64,000 nucleotides of DNA from Myxococcus fulvus (GTDB lineage Bacteria > Myxococcota > Myxococcia > Myxococcales > Myxococcaceae): assembly GCF_900111765.1 (NCBI RefSeq), contig NZ_FOIB01000002.1:248001-312000 (forward strand), written 5' to 3'. Under the pieces are notes generated by a model. The model saw only the letters and a list, made by a program, of their open reading frames with translations. It was not told where the DNA came from and searched no databases. Within the stretch, counting starts at the first letter, position 1, and each line of letters opens with the position of its first letter. The translations under genes and the position numbers were made by a program. Of the stretch, positions 8,956-16,897 are shown piece after piece.

Positions 8956-9930
8956 TTGAGCGCACCTCTCCCCCGTCTGAAGTTCGCCGTCGTCCGCGAA
9001 GACCCGGCGCTGGAGCAGGCGCTCATCGAGCACACCCGGGCCCGCGCGCTCCTCACCGTCGCCTCTGGCGGCTGCACCCTGCTGACGCTGGCGCGCGACA
9101 ACCCCACGCTCGAGCTGGTGGGCTTCGACTTCAACCCGAGGCAACTGGAGCACGTGAAGGAGAAGGCCCGCTGCCTGGGCACCGCCGCGCCCCAGCACTT
9201 CAACGTGCTCTCCAACGACGCCGCGGGGCTGAACCAGCGCGGCGAGTTCGAGGGGCTGTTCCGCACGCTGCGCCTCTTCGTGGAGGAGTTCGTGGCCCCT
9301 CGCCGCGAGCTCAACACGTTCTTCGACCCCGGTGTCCCCGAGTCGGAGCGCGAAGCGCTGCGCGCGGGCTGGTTCGCGTCGCACTACTGGCCCGTGGCCT
9401 TCCAGCTCGCGTTCGCGGACCCGTTCCTGCACGCCATGTTCGGTCCCGCGGCCACCCAGCACGCCCGCCCCGGCTCCTATCCCGGCTACTTCCAGGCCCT
9501 GTTCGAGCGAGGGCTCCGACGTGAGGACGCCTGCCGCAATCCGTATCTGCAGCACGTGCTGCTCGGCGCCTACCGTCCCGGCGACGCACCCGGCTACCTG
9601 TGCGCCACCGCGCCGCTCCAGGTCTCCCTGGTGCAGGGCTCGCTGCCGGACGTGCCCGACCTGGGCCGCTTCGACGTCATCTCCCTGTCCAACATCTTCG
9701 ACTGGTCCGATGACACGCTCGTCGAGCAGTGGGCCACGCTCCTGTCCCAGCAGGCCCGCCCCGGCTGCGCCGTGCTGCTGCGCCAGCTCAACAACCAGCG
9801 CGACCTGAGGCGCTTCTTCGCCCCCGCCTTCGAGTTCGACGACGCGCTCGGCGCGAGGCTCCAGGCCCAGGACCGCAGCCTGTTCTACGAGCGCGTCGAG
9901 GTCGGCTTCCGACGGACGTCGGGCCCATGA
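8956..9930 (+). CDS. DUF3419 / BtaA-like 3-amino-3-carboxypropyl transferase
   Basis: Encodes 324 residues starting at TTG, the only plausible initiator between an upstream in-frame stop (8905) and the conserved N-terminus. The nucleotide-binding segment VASGGCTLLTLARDNP (about 35-50) is followed by VGFDFNPRQLEHVKEK (about 55-70). A second conserved block, FDVISLSNIFDWSDD, lies near 239-253 and LRQLNNQRDL follows. This arrangement is characteristic of DUF3419 proteins. The studied member, BtaA, moves the aminocarboxypropyl group of S-adenosylmethionine to diacylglycerol to give diacylglyceryl-homoserine. No N-methylating BtaB gene is nearby, so the end product is probably not the usual betaine lipid. 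The stop overlaps the next start (ATGA). Confidence 0.85.
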   Translation: MSAPLPRLKFAVVREDPALEQALIEHTRARALLTVASGGCTLLTLARDNPTLELVGFDFNPRQLEHVKEKARCLGTAAPQHFNVLSNDAAGLNQRGEFEGLFRTLRLFVEEFVAPRRELNTFFDPGVPESEREALRAGWFASHYWPVAFQLAFADPFLHAMFGPAATQHARPGSYPGYFQALFERGLRREDACRNPYLQHVLLGAYRPGDAPGYLCATAPLQVSLVQGSLPDVPDLGRFDVISLSNIFDWSDDTLVEQWATLLSQQARPGCAVLLRQLNNQRDLRRFFAPAFEFDDALGARLQAQDRSLFYERVEVGFRRTSGP

Positions 9931-10847
9931 GCGGCATCCGCTACGTGGTGCTCCGGCCCGACACGCTCGGGCCCTACGTCGAACGGCTGCGCGAGCTGGA
10001 GCGCGGAATCGAGTACCCCATCGCCGACGGCGCCGACCACTTCTTCATCGACCATGGCCCCCAGTACCACCCCTTCTTCTCGTCCATGGGGGAGGCGTAC
10101 TTCCTGCTCGCCCTGCGCGGAGAGGAGCTGCTCGGCTCGGTGACGGGAATCCTGCGGCAGGTCCACCGGGGCACCCGCGCCCTGCCCGGGTTCTACATCT
10201 GCGACCTCAAGGTGGCGCCCCACGCGCGCGGCTCGGGGCTGGCGCGAGGGCTCATCCTCCGCGGGCTCACGCACCTGTTCCGCATCCCCGCCCTGCGCGG
10301 CATCCGGTTCCTCTACGGCGCCGCCATGCGAGGCGCTCGGGGCGACGTCATGCGCACCGCGCGGGGCTGGAACCCGCTGCGGATGGGGCGCCCCCAGAGC
10401 CGGCTCGCGCTCTACTTCACGCCGCCCGCCCGCCTCGCCACATTGGAACTGGCGGACGCACCCGGGTGTCCACGAGGTGAGGGGCTGGTGCTCGGCCCCG
10501 CACCGTCCCGCCGGCTCCAGGGCGCGGGGTGGTGCACCACCTCCGGGAGCAAGGACCTCCAGTTGATGTCGACGCAAGCCCCCTGGCCGCTCGTGCACCT
10601 GGCCGCGCCGCCCTCGGCGTGGACCCGGGGATGGGGGCACTACCTCAGGACCTGTGGCGAGGAGCTCGCCGCGCACAGCCCCCAGCCGCTCGCCTGCTTC
10701 GTCATCGACGAGCGCCTGGAGGACCACGTCCGCTGGCTGCGGGGACAAGGGGTTTCCCCCGACGCGGTGTGCACCGTTTACTCTCTCGACCTCACCCGAC
10801 TTAAAGGGTCCCCGGCATGGGTGCACCTTCCCTCCTCCGAAATCTGA
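9927..10847 (+). CDS. GNAT-family acyltransferase with C-terminal extension
   Basis: Encodes 306 residues. Its ATG overlaps the stop of the BtaA-like gene by four bases. The N-terminal half contains a GNAT acetyl-CoA-binding segment, FYICDLKVAPHARGSGLARG, at about 89-108, with the RGSGLARG pyrophosphate loop. The following 150 residues (about 150-306) form an extension I do not recognise, with no transmembrane segment. GNAT enzymes transfer acyl groups from acyl-CoA to amines. Because the upstream enzyme would create a lipid with a free amino group (homoserine), N-acylation of that group is a testable hypothesis. The last 31 bases overlap the start of the next gene, implying tight coupling. 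Confidence 0.75.
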   Translation: MSGIRYVVLRPDTLGPYVERLRELERGIEYPIADGADHFFIDHGPQYHPFFSSMGEAYFLLALRGEELLGSVTGILRQVHRGTRALPGFYICDLKVAPHARGSGLARGLILRGLTHLFRIPALRGIRFLYGAAMRGARGDVMRTARGWNPLRMGRPQSRLALYFTPPARLATLELADAPGCPRGEGLVLGPAPSRRLQGAGWCTTSGSKDLQLMSTQAPWPLVHLAAPPSAWTRGWGHYLRTCGEELAAHSPQPLACFVIDERLEDHVRWLRGQGVSPDAVCTVYSLDLTRLKGSPAWVHLPSSEI

Positions 10848-11527
10848 ACCTGCGCCACCACATCGGCGCGCTGAAGGCCGAGTGGAACGCGCGGGAGTCC
10901 TCCGCCTACCTGCGCGCGCTGCGCGACGGCACCTTCGAGCGGGGGGACTTCGTCGAGACGCAGCGTCAGTTCTTCGCCGCGGTGGCGCACTTCACGCGGC
11001 CCATGGCCGTGCTCGCCAGCCGGCTCCCCCGGCCCGAGCTGCGCCTGCCGCTGGTGGAGAACGTCTTCGACGAGCACGGCCGGGGCACGCTCTCCCACGG
11101 CCACGAACACACCTTCCTCGCGCTTCTGGAGCGGCTCGGGGCCTCGCTCGATGGACTCCACGACGACACGTCCTGGCCGGAGGTGCGCAAGTTCAACGTC
11201 GCGCTGACGGGCATCGCCGCCTTCGAGTCCACGCACACCGGACTCGCCGTGTTCGGCATCATCGAGGACCTGTTCAGCGGCATCTCCCTGGAGCTGGGCC
11301 AGGGCATCGTCGCGCGCGGGTGGCTGACGGCCGACCAGGTGGTGCACTACCCCACGCACGCGACGCTCGACGAGGAGCACGCGGACGGGTTCTACCGCCA
11401 GCTCGACGCGCCCTTCGCGAGCGACGCCTCGGCCCGGCGGGACATCCAGCAGGGGCTCCTGCTCGGAGGCCACCTCTTCCTCGGCCTCTACGACGACCTC
11501 CACCGCGCCCGTCGCCGTCGGGCGTGA
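10817..11527 (+). CDS. Iron-containing redox enzyme, heme-oxygenase-like fold
   Basis: Encodes 236 residues, almost all helical. The segment VENVFDEHGRGTLSHGHEHT at about 80-99 holds the acidic and histidine residues expected for the metal site of the TenA/PqqC/heme-oxygenase-like family (PF14518 type). A second conserved helix, GIAAFESTHTGLAVFG, is at about 134-149. Family members use a non-heme iron or di-iron centre with O2; UndA, which makes alkenes from fatty acids, is one example. The start lies inside the 3' end of the GNAT gene. Its place as the third gene of the lipid set suggests oxidation of a lipid or amino-acid intermediate, but this is inference. Confidence 0.75.
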   Translation: MGAPSLLRNLNLRHHIGALKAEWNARESSAYLRALRDGTFERGDFVETQRQFFAAVAHFTRPMAVLASRLPRPELRLPLVENVFDEHGRGTLSHGHEHTFLALLERLGASLDGLHDDTSWPEVRKFNVALTGIAAFESTHTGLAVFGIIEDLFSGISLELGQGIVARGWLTADQVVHYPTHATLDEEHADGFYRQLDAPFASDASARRDIQQGLLLGGHLFLGLYDDLHRARRRRA

Positions 11528-11536
11528 CAGGGCCCT

Positions 11537-12394
11537 TCAGGCCGCGGCGTCGCGGACCTCGGAGGACCTCGGCGCGTGGGCGTGGCGCTCCCACTCCACC
11601 GCGCAGTGCGCGGAGAACACGCTCACCTCCTCCGGATGCGCCCTCGCCAGGGCCCGCAGCCGCGCCTGGTTCTCGAGGCGCGCGGCGTTGTCCGTGGAGC
11701 GCAGCCGCTGGAAGAGCGCCAGCCCCCACGGACTGCGCGGCGACACGGGGTGCACCTCCTTGTGGCTGAAGTACGCATCCCCCGCGTGGAGCAGCCACCG
11801 GCCCTCCGTCCTCACGGCGACGCCGCAGTGCCCCTCCGAGTGCCCCAGCAGCGGCACCAGCAGCAGCTCCGTGTCCAGCTCCGGAATCACGCGCACCGAG
11901 GCGAAGCCGAACCAGCGCTCGCCCTGGACGTCATACGGCGTCCACAGCGGCTGGTGGGCCCACTGCGCGGCGCGGTAGCCGAACTTCGCGCTGCGCCCCG
12001 CCGGCGCCATGGCCGCGGCGTGCTCGGCCCGGAAGACGTGCACCTTCGCGCGAGGGAAGTCCGCGAGCCCACCGACATGGTCCAGGTCCAGGTGCGTGGG
12101 GATGATGTGCCGCACGTCCTCGCGCCGGAACCCCAGCCGCTCCACCTGCGCCACCGCCGTCTCGTCCCGCGACAGCCTGGGCGCATTGCGGCGGATGAAG
12201 CGCTGGCCCAGCCGGCGCGGGTCCTGGATGTCCGCGAGCCCCAGGCCCGTGTCGACCAGCACCAGGCCGTCGTTCGATTCGATGAGCAGGCAGTGGCAGA
12301 CCAGGCGCGCGCGTGTGAACAGGCCGCCCTCGCCCAGGACGAAGCGCGCGCTGGCGGGGCACAGGGTGCCGCAGTTGAGGTGATGGACTCGCAT
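11537..12394 (-). CDS. MBL-fold metallo-hydrolase
   Basis: Encodes 285 residues. The metal-binding motif THLDLDHVGGL (His101 to His106) shows the variant HxDxDH seen in many lactonase- and hydrolase-type members, in place of HxHxDH. Further ligands are likely in LLGHSEGHCGV (about 182-192) and HAGDAYFS (about 203-210). The length and the N-terminal HHLNCGTLCP fit soluble MBL hydrolases related to quorum-quenching lactonases, but the substrate cannot be deduced. The gene is divergent from an AraC-type regulator gene with an inverted repeat between them, so control by that regulator is likely. Confidence 0.85.
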   Translation of the reverse strand: MRVHHLNCGTLCPASARFVLGEGGLFTRARLVCHCLLIESNDGLVLVDTGLGLADIQDPRRLGQRFIRRNAPRLSRDETAVAQVERLGFRREDVRHIIPTHLDLDHVGGLADFPRAKVHVFRAEHAAAMAPAGRSAKFGYRAAQWAHQPLWTPYDVQGERWFGFASVRVIPELDTELLLVPLLGHSEGHCGVAVRTEGRWLLHAGDAYFSHKEVHPVSPRSPWGLALFQRLRSTDNAARLENQARLRALARAHPEEVSVFSAHCAVEWERHAHAPRSSEVRDAAA

Positions 12395-12456
12395 GGGGAC
12401 GCACTCCTCGGAAGGGAACGGCGAGAGGTGCCCCGAAGGTAGGGAGGAGGCTCGGA

Positions 12457-12477
12457 GGCCGATTGGAGAAATCGGCC
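12457..12477. promoter_or_regulatory. 21-bp inverted repeat between the MBL and AraC genes (candidate operator)
   Basis: GGCCGATT at 12457-12464 and AATCGGCC at 12470-12477 are perfect 8-base complements separated by GGAGA. The repeat sits 62 bp before the MBL start and 52 bp before the regulator start, in the only gap between the two divergent genes. This is a good position for binding by the adjacent AraC-type protein and control of both promoters. It could also form a small hairpin, but there is no T-run. Confidence 0.5.
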
Positions 12478-12529
12478 ATCCTGGCCCCCGTGGATTGAAT
12501 CCCCCGCCACCGTACCCCATGCTTTCCGG

Positions 12530-13303
12530 GTGACCCCTTCGTCGCTCCAGGTCGCTCCCCGGGGACTGCTCGCCAGCTTCGTGCGCGGCCTTCGCGCCGT
12601 CCCCCGAGGCGAGCAGGCGCCGGCCTATGTCCGCCTCCCCGATGGAGAGTCCGAGCTCGTCATCCGGCTCGACGACACCCGCGGCGACGCGTACGTCATC
12701 GGCACCCGGCTGAGGCCGCTCCAGAAGGGCGGCGCGGACGTGCCGCCCCTGGCCATCGCCGTGCGCTTCAAGGTCGCGGGGGCCTACCCGTTCTTCGGCG
12801 TCCCCATGGGGGAGCTCACCAATCGCGTCATCCCCCTCGACACGCTGTGGGGCGCGGCGGGTGGCGGGCTCCGGGAGCGGCTGCACGAGCGCCCGGGCCT
12901 GGCGGCGAAGCTCGGCGTGCTCCAGGAGACGCTCGAGGCGCGCCTGCGCGGAGGTGACGTGTTCGAGCCACCTTCCGCCCACGTCGTGCGCCGCGCCGTG
13001 CGCGTCATCGCCCAGGCCCGCGAGCTGCCCCGCGTGGACGCGCTGGCGAAAGGGTTGGGCGTCAGCGAGCGCCAGCTGCGCCGGGCCTTCGAGGACGTGC
13101 TGGGCCTGGGCCCCAAGGCCTACGCGCGCGTGGTGCGCCTGCAGCGCGCCCTCCGGGCCTCGCGGCGGATGGCCACGCCGGACTGGGGCGCCATCGCCTC
13201 GGCCACGGGCTACTACGACCAGGCCCACCTCATCTCTGATTTCCGCGGCCTGACAGGACACACGCCGGGGGCCCTGCTGCGACGCTCGCCCCCCTGGCCG
13301 TGA
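12530..13303 (+). CDS. AraC-family transcriptional regulator
   Basis: Encodes 257 residues, with a GTG start at 12530. The C-terminal third is an AraC-type double helix-turn-helix: VDALAKGLGVSERQLRRAFE at about 167-186, VVRLQRALRASRRM, then IASATGYYDQAHLISDFRGL and TGHTPGALLR. This last block is the highly conserved second HTH signature. The N-terminal part (about 1-130) is a beta-rich sensor-like domain containing GESELVIRLDD, similar in type to the DUF6597 N-terminus of this subfamily. The ligand is unknown. Its divergence from the MBL hydrolase gene suggests that gene as its target. Confidence 0.9.
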   Translation: MTPSSLQVAPRGLLASFVRGLRAVPRGEQAPAYVRLPDGESELVIRLDDTRGDAYVIGTRLRPLQKGGADVPPLAIAVRFKVAGAYPFFGVPMGELTNRVIPLDTLWGAAGGGLRERLHERPGLAAKLGVLQETLEARLRGGDVFEPPSAHVVRRAVRVIAQARELPRVDALAKGLGVSERQLRRAFEDVLGLGPKAYARVVRLQRALRASRRMATPDWGAIASATGYYDQAHLISDFRGLTGHTPGALLRRSPPWP

Positions 13304-13329
13304 CACCCGGGTTGGGCTAGCAGGAGGCC

Positions 13330-13938
13330 ATGCCCCTCCTCGCACTCGTCCGTCATGGCCAGTCCCTGTGGAACCACGAGAACCGCTTCACGGGCTTCGT
13401 GGACGTACCCCTGACCGAGAAGGGCCGCGAGGAGGCGCGCCTCGCCGCGCGCTCGCTCCAGGGGCTCACCTTCGACGTGGCCTACACGTCCGTGCTCACC
13501 CGCGCCCAGGAGACGCTGGCGCTCATCCTGGAGGCCCTGGGCCAGCGTCCCCCCATCATCCGCGACGCGGCCCTCAACGAGCGCCACTACGGCGACCTGC
13601 AGGGCCTGAACAAGGCGGACGCGACCCAGCGCTTCGGCGAGGCCCAGGTGAAGCTCTGGCGGCGCTCCTACGACGTGCCGCCGCCCAACGGCGAGTCCCT
13701 GGAGATGACCGCCCGCCGGGTGCTGCCCTTCTACGAGCGCGCCATCGGCGGCGACCTGCGCCTGGGCAAGAACGTCCTCGTCGTCGCGCACGGCAACTCC
13801 AACCGCTCCCTGGTCATGAAGCTGGACCAGCTCACCGGCGAGCAGGTGGTGGGGCTGGAGCTGGCGACCGGCGTTCCCCTCGTCTACGAGCTGTCCCCCG
13901 AGGGAACGGTGCTGTCCAAACGAACCCCCTCCCCTTGA
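13330..13938 (+). CDS. gpmA: 2,3-bisphosphoglycerate-dependent phosphoglycerate mutase
   Basis: Encodes 202 residues. The phosphohistidine motif LVRHGQS (His9) is at the N-terminus, followed by [19 protein letters not shown], the acid residue in [11 protein letters not shown] (Glu84) and the second histidine in [10 protein letters not shown] (His154). These are the catalytic residues that interconvert 3- and 2-phosphoglycerate in glycolysis and gluconeogenesis. It is somewhat shorter than the roughly 230-250 residues of the classical enzyme, as in compact bacterial GpmA proteins. AGGAGG lies just before the ATG. The gene follows the AraC gene closely but shows no functional tie to it. Confidence 0.92.
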   Translation: MPLLALVRHGQSLWNHENRFTGFVDVPLTEKGREEARLAARSLQGLTFDVAYTSVLTRAQETLALILEALGQRPPIIRDAALNERHYGDLQGLNKADATQRFGEAQVKLWRRSYDVPPPNGESLEMTARRVLPFYERAIGGDLRLGKNVLVVAHGNSNRSLVMKLDQLTGEQVVGLELATGVPLVYELSPEGTVLSKRTPSP

Positions 13939-14025
13939 GGTGGGGGGCCTTGTCGACAGGACGGAATGAATGCGAAGAGGGACGGCCCGTCCGAGATGTT
14001 GAGTACACGAACAAGGAAGCCCCCG

Positions 14026-14709
14026 ATGAAGGCCCTCGCGCTGGTTGTCGCCCTGCTGTCCGCCTCCACCTCCCTCGCCCAAGACGCGACCGTCGAGAAG
14101 TTCCGGCCGCCCCCGCCGGGCCGGCCGATGCCGCAGCCGCAGCAGCCGAACAACCCGCCGCGCCACAACCCGGGCCAGAACTACCCGCCGCAGAACCCCA
14201 CGGGCACGCTGGTGGTGGTGGGCCGCGAGGAGCTGGCGCAGCGGCTGGCGCGCCTGGAGAAGCTGCTCGAGGACATCGAGGACCGGGCCGACCGTGACAC
14301 CCGCGCCAAGGTGCGCAAGGCGCAGGACGTGCTCGACGGCGTGGCCCGTCACGTCGAGGAGGCCCCGCTGCTCGCCACGGTGATGCCGCGCCCGCCGCCC
14401 CCGCCGCCGGAGCCGATGGTCCGGCCGATGAGCGACAGCTCCTTCCAGCGCTGGTACGACGCCATCTCCCGGGAGACCTTCACCGACGACAAGATGCGCG
14501 TGCTCTCCATGGGGCTCCAGGACAACTACCTGCTGGTCTCCCAGGTGCTGCGGCTGATGGAGCGCATGCAGTTCAACGACGACAAGATCAACGTCCTGCG
14601 CATCGTGAAGCCGCGCATCCTCGACACCGAGAACAACTACCTGCTCTTCAACGCCTTCACGTTCTCCGCCGACAAGAAGCGCGCCCAGGACATCCTGTCC
14701 GCGCGCTGA
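14026..14709 (+). CDS. Secreted DUF4476-domain protein
   Basis: Encodes 227 residues. The ATG at 14026 follows AAGGAAG and opens a clear signal peptide (MKALALVVALLSASTSLAQ, cleavage near residue 19). A Pro/Asn/Gln-rich low-complexity region (about 25-60) and a short coiled-coil-like helix (about 66-110) precede a second proline run. The C-terminal 90 residues form a DUF4476 domain: FQRWYDAISRETFTDDKMRV at about 140-159 and DDKINVLRIVKPRILD. DUF4476 is common in Myxococcota and Bacteroidetes secreted proteins, with no established function. An intrinsic hairpin follows the stop codon. Confidence 0.85.
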   Translation: MKALALVVALLSASTSLAQDATVEKFRPPPPGRPMPQPQQPNNPPRHNPGQNYPPQNPTGTLVVVGREELAQRLARLEKLLEDIEDRADRDTRAKVRKAQDVLDGVARHVEEAPLLATVMPRPPPPPPEPMVRPMSDSSFQRWYDAISRETFTDDKMRVLSMGLQDNYLLVSQVLRLMERMQFNDDKINVLRIVKPRILDTENNYLLFNAFTFSADKKRAQDILSAR

Positions 14710-14732
14710 GCTGAAGCAGACAGAAGGCACCG

Positions 14733-14769
14733 GGGCGTCGCGGAATCCCTCCGCGGCGCCCTTCGTGTT
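14733..14769. terminator. Bidirectional intrinsic-type hairpin between convergent genes
   Basis: GGGCGTCGCGG at 14733-14743 pairs with CCGCGGCGCCC at 14751-14761 with one G:T wobble and a seven-base loop. It is followed by TTCGTGTTT on the plus strand. It lies between the stop of the DUF4476 gene and the convergent stop of the thioredoxin-like gene. The T-tract is weak, so termination efficiency is uncertain. Confidence 0.6.
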
Positions 14770-14770
14770 T

Positions 14771-15313
14771 CTAGGGCCGCGTCAAGAGTTCCAGCAGCGC
14801 CTTCGCCTCCGGGGAGTCCACCTCGCCGTGCACGGCGGCGAGCACCCGCCCCTGCTCGTCCAGCGCGAAGGCATACGGCATGCGACTGGACGGCAGCGAC
14901 AGCCGCTTGCCCATGTCTCCGTTCTTGTCGAGCCAGGTGTCGGACCAGGCCGCCTCGGGGACCTTCTTCCGGGCCTTCTCGCGCACCGTCCCCAGGCCCA
15001 CGAAGAAGGGCAGCTTGAAGGAGAGCAGCGAGGCGCGGTGGACCGAGTCGGGGACGCGCAGCGCGGCGGCCTCGTCGAACCAGCGCCGCATCGCCTCGCC
15101 GCCGTCCTTGTCGGTGAGCACCACCAGCAGCGTGCGCCGGCCGCGCCACTCCTGGCTGCTGTGCTGCTCGCCCCGCAGGTCCTCGGCGGAGAACGCCGGC
15201 ACCACCTCGCCCTTCTTCAGCGCGGCGCTCGCCAGCGTCGCGGCCAGCAGCGTGGCCACGAGGCATGAAGCCCCGAGGGCCCGACGAACGGTCCTTCTCT
15301 CACCGCCAGCCAT
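14771..15313 (-). CDS. Secreted thioredoxin-fold protein lacking CxxC
   Basis: Encodes 180 residues. The ATG at 15313 has GGGAGGTG just upstream. A signal peptide with a basic start (RRTVRR) and a hydrophobic core ending ATLASA (about residue 30) indicates export. The mature part has thioredoxin/AhpC-TSA features: KKGEVVPAFSAEDLRGE, WRGRRTLLVVLTDKDGG, and a C-terminal SRMPYAFALDEQGRVLAA with the expected cis-proline region. No CxxC is present where the active site should be (VVLTDKDGGEAMR), so redox catalysis of the usual type is unlikely and a binding role is more plausible. It lies downstream of hemN on the same strand. Confidence 0.75.
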   Translation of the reverse strand: MAGGERRTVRRALGASCLVATLLAATLASAALKKGEVVPAFSAEDLRGEQHSSQEWRGRRTLLVVLTDKDGGEAMRRWFDEAAALRVPDSVHRASLLSFKLPFFVGLGTVREKARKKVPEAAWSDTWLDKNGDMGKRLSLPSSRMPYAFALDEQGRVLAAVHGEVDSPEAKALLELLTRP

Positions 15314-15414
15314 GCCCACCTCCCGTCGCGCGCGAGGGCGCCACGCAGAGGTGCGCATTGCCTCGCGAGCACGCCAGGGGAGCAGACGCCCGCGAGGCCC
15401 GCCTGCCCGCCCTC

Positions 15415-16785
15415 CTACACGGTCCGGGAGAAGCGCGGCCGCTCGGCCCGGGCCAGCCGGGCATCGAACACCATGGCCACGTTGCGCACGAACAGCCGCC
15501 CCAGCGCCGTCAGCTCCAGCTGCGAGCCCGAGCGCACCAGCAGCCCGTCCTCCTCGAACGTCTTGAGGCGCTCCAGCTCCGGCGCGAAGTCGCGCACGCC
15601 CTCTTCGCCCAGGTCCACCCAGGCGTTGCACATCAGCTGGGTGATGACGGCGCGGCGCTTGCGGTCGTCCTCCGTCAACAAGAGCCCGCGCTCCGTGGCC
15701 AGCCGACCGTGGGAGATGCGCTCGTAGTAAGCGGGCAGCGGACGGACGTTCTGCGCGTACGCGCCCGCCACGTCGCTGATGCCCGTGCTGCCCAGCGCCA
15801 CCACGTCCGAGGCCGCCTTCACTGTGTAGCCCTGGAAGTTGCGCCCCAGCCGGCGCTCGCAGAGGGCGCGCGCCAGCTCGTCCTCGGGCACCGCGAAGTG
15901 GTCCATGCCGATGGCCTGGTAGCCCGCGCCCACGAAGCCCGCGTAGGCCGCGCGGAACAGCTCCAGCTTCACCTCGGCGCTGGGGAGCGCGTCGGCGGGC
16001 ATGCGCTTCTGGTGCTTGAGCACATCCGGCATGAAGGCGAAGGAGTAGACGGCCAGCCGGTCCGGCCGCATCGCCAGCACCGTCTCCAGCGTGCGCGCCC
16101 AGCGCTCCGGCTGTTGGTACGGCAGGCCGTAGATGAGGTCGAAGTTCACGCCGGTGAAGCCCAGCTCCCGCGCGTGGTCCAAGAGCGCGCGCGTGCGCTC
16201 GGGCGTCTGCGGCCGGTTCGTCGCCTCCTGCACGCGCGGGTCGAAGTCCTGCAACCCCATGGACAGCCGGTTGAAGCCGAGCTGTCGCAGCAGCGACACC
16301 TGGCCCGAGGTCGTCACGGACGGGTGCACCTCGATGGCGACCTCCGCGTCCGGCAACAGCGTGAAGCGGCGCATCAGCTCCGTCCACAGCCGCTCCAGCT
16401 GCTTCTCGGTGAGGAACGTGGGCGTGCCGCCGCCCCAGTGGACTTGCGACAGCGCGCGCCGGGGACCCAATTGCTCGGCCACCAGGTACAGCTCCATCAC
16501 CAGGTGGTCCAGGTACCGGTCCGCCGCGCTCGAGTCCTTGCTGATGACCACATTGCAGCCGCAGTACCAGCACAGGCTGTGGCAGAAAGGCAGGTGGACA
16601 TACAGCGACAGGGGCGAGGTCTCGTCCTGCTCTCCGGCGACTCGCAGCCGGGCCTCCAGCGCCTCCGGTCCGAAGTCCGGCCGCCACTCCGGCGCGGTGG
16701 GGTAGCTGGTGTAGCGCGGCCCGGAGACGTTGTACCGGGCCAGCAGCTCCGGCGACGGACGGGGGACTCCTGGAAGCATGTCCAT
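15415..16785 (-). CDS. hemN: Oxygen-independent coproporphyrinogen III dehydrogenase
   Basis: Encodes 456 residues. The radical-SAM cluster motif CHSLCWYC (Cys68, Cys72, Cys75), followed by Gly-Cys, is the canonical HemN arrangement. The N-terminal RYTSYPTAPEW and VHWGGGTPTFL segments are also typical. The enzyme decarboxylates coproporphyrinogen III to protoporphyrinogen IX without O2 in the cytoplasm. HemN is often encoded beside cbb3 oxidase genes, as here directly downstream of ccoG on the same strand, to supply heme under low oxygen. The ATG at 16785 is used; a second ATG two codons further in is equally possible. Confidence 0.95.
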   Translation of the reverse strand: MDMLPGVPRPSPELLARYNVSGPRYTSYPTAPEWRPDFGPEALEARLRVAGEQDETSPLSLYVHLPFCHSLCWYCGCNVVISKDSSAADRYLDHLVMELYLVAEQLGPRRALSQVHWGGGTPTFLTEKQLERLWTELMRRFTLLPDAEVAIEVHPSVTTSGQVSLLRQLGFNRLSMGLQDFDPRVQEATNRPQTPERTRALLDHARELGFTGVNFDLIYGLPYQQPERWARTLETVLAMRPDRLAVYSFAFMPDVLKHQKRMPADALPSAEVKLELFRAAYAGFVGAGYQAIGMDHFAVPEDELARALCERRLGRNFQGYTVKAASDVVALGSTGISDVAGAYAQNVRPLPAYYERISHGRLATERGLLLTEDDRKRRAVITQLMCNAWVDLGEEGVRDFAPELERLKTFEEDGLLVRSGSQLELTALGRLFVRNVAMVFDARLARAERPRFSRTV

Positions 16786-16833
16786 GTCCCTCGTCCCATT
16801 CCAAGGCGCGTGCCACGTCGCGCGCCCGGAAGA

Positions 16834-16866
16834 CAAAAGGCCCCGCGCACAATCCGCGGAGGCCCC
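16834..16866 (-). terminator. Intrinsic terminator-like hairpin after ccoG
   Basis: On the minus strand, GGCCTCCGCG can pair with CGCGGGGCC across a short loop, with one bulge, and is followed by TTTTGT. It lies just after the ccoG stop (16898) and before the hemN start (16785). It may therefore separate or attenuate the cco and hemN transcripts. Confidence 0.55.
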
Positions 16867-16897
16867 CGGGTGACGCGCACGATTTTCGTCTGTCGCC

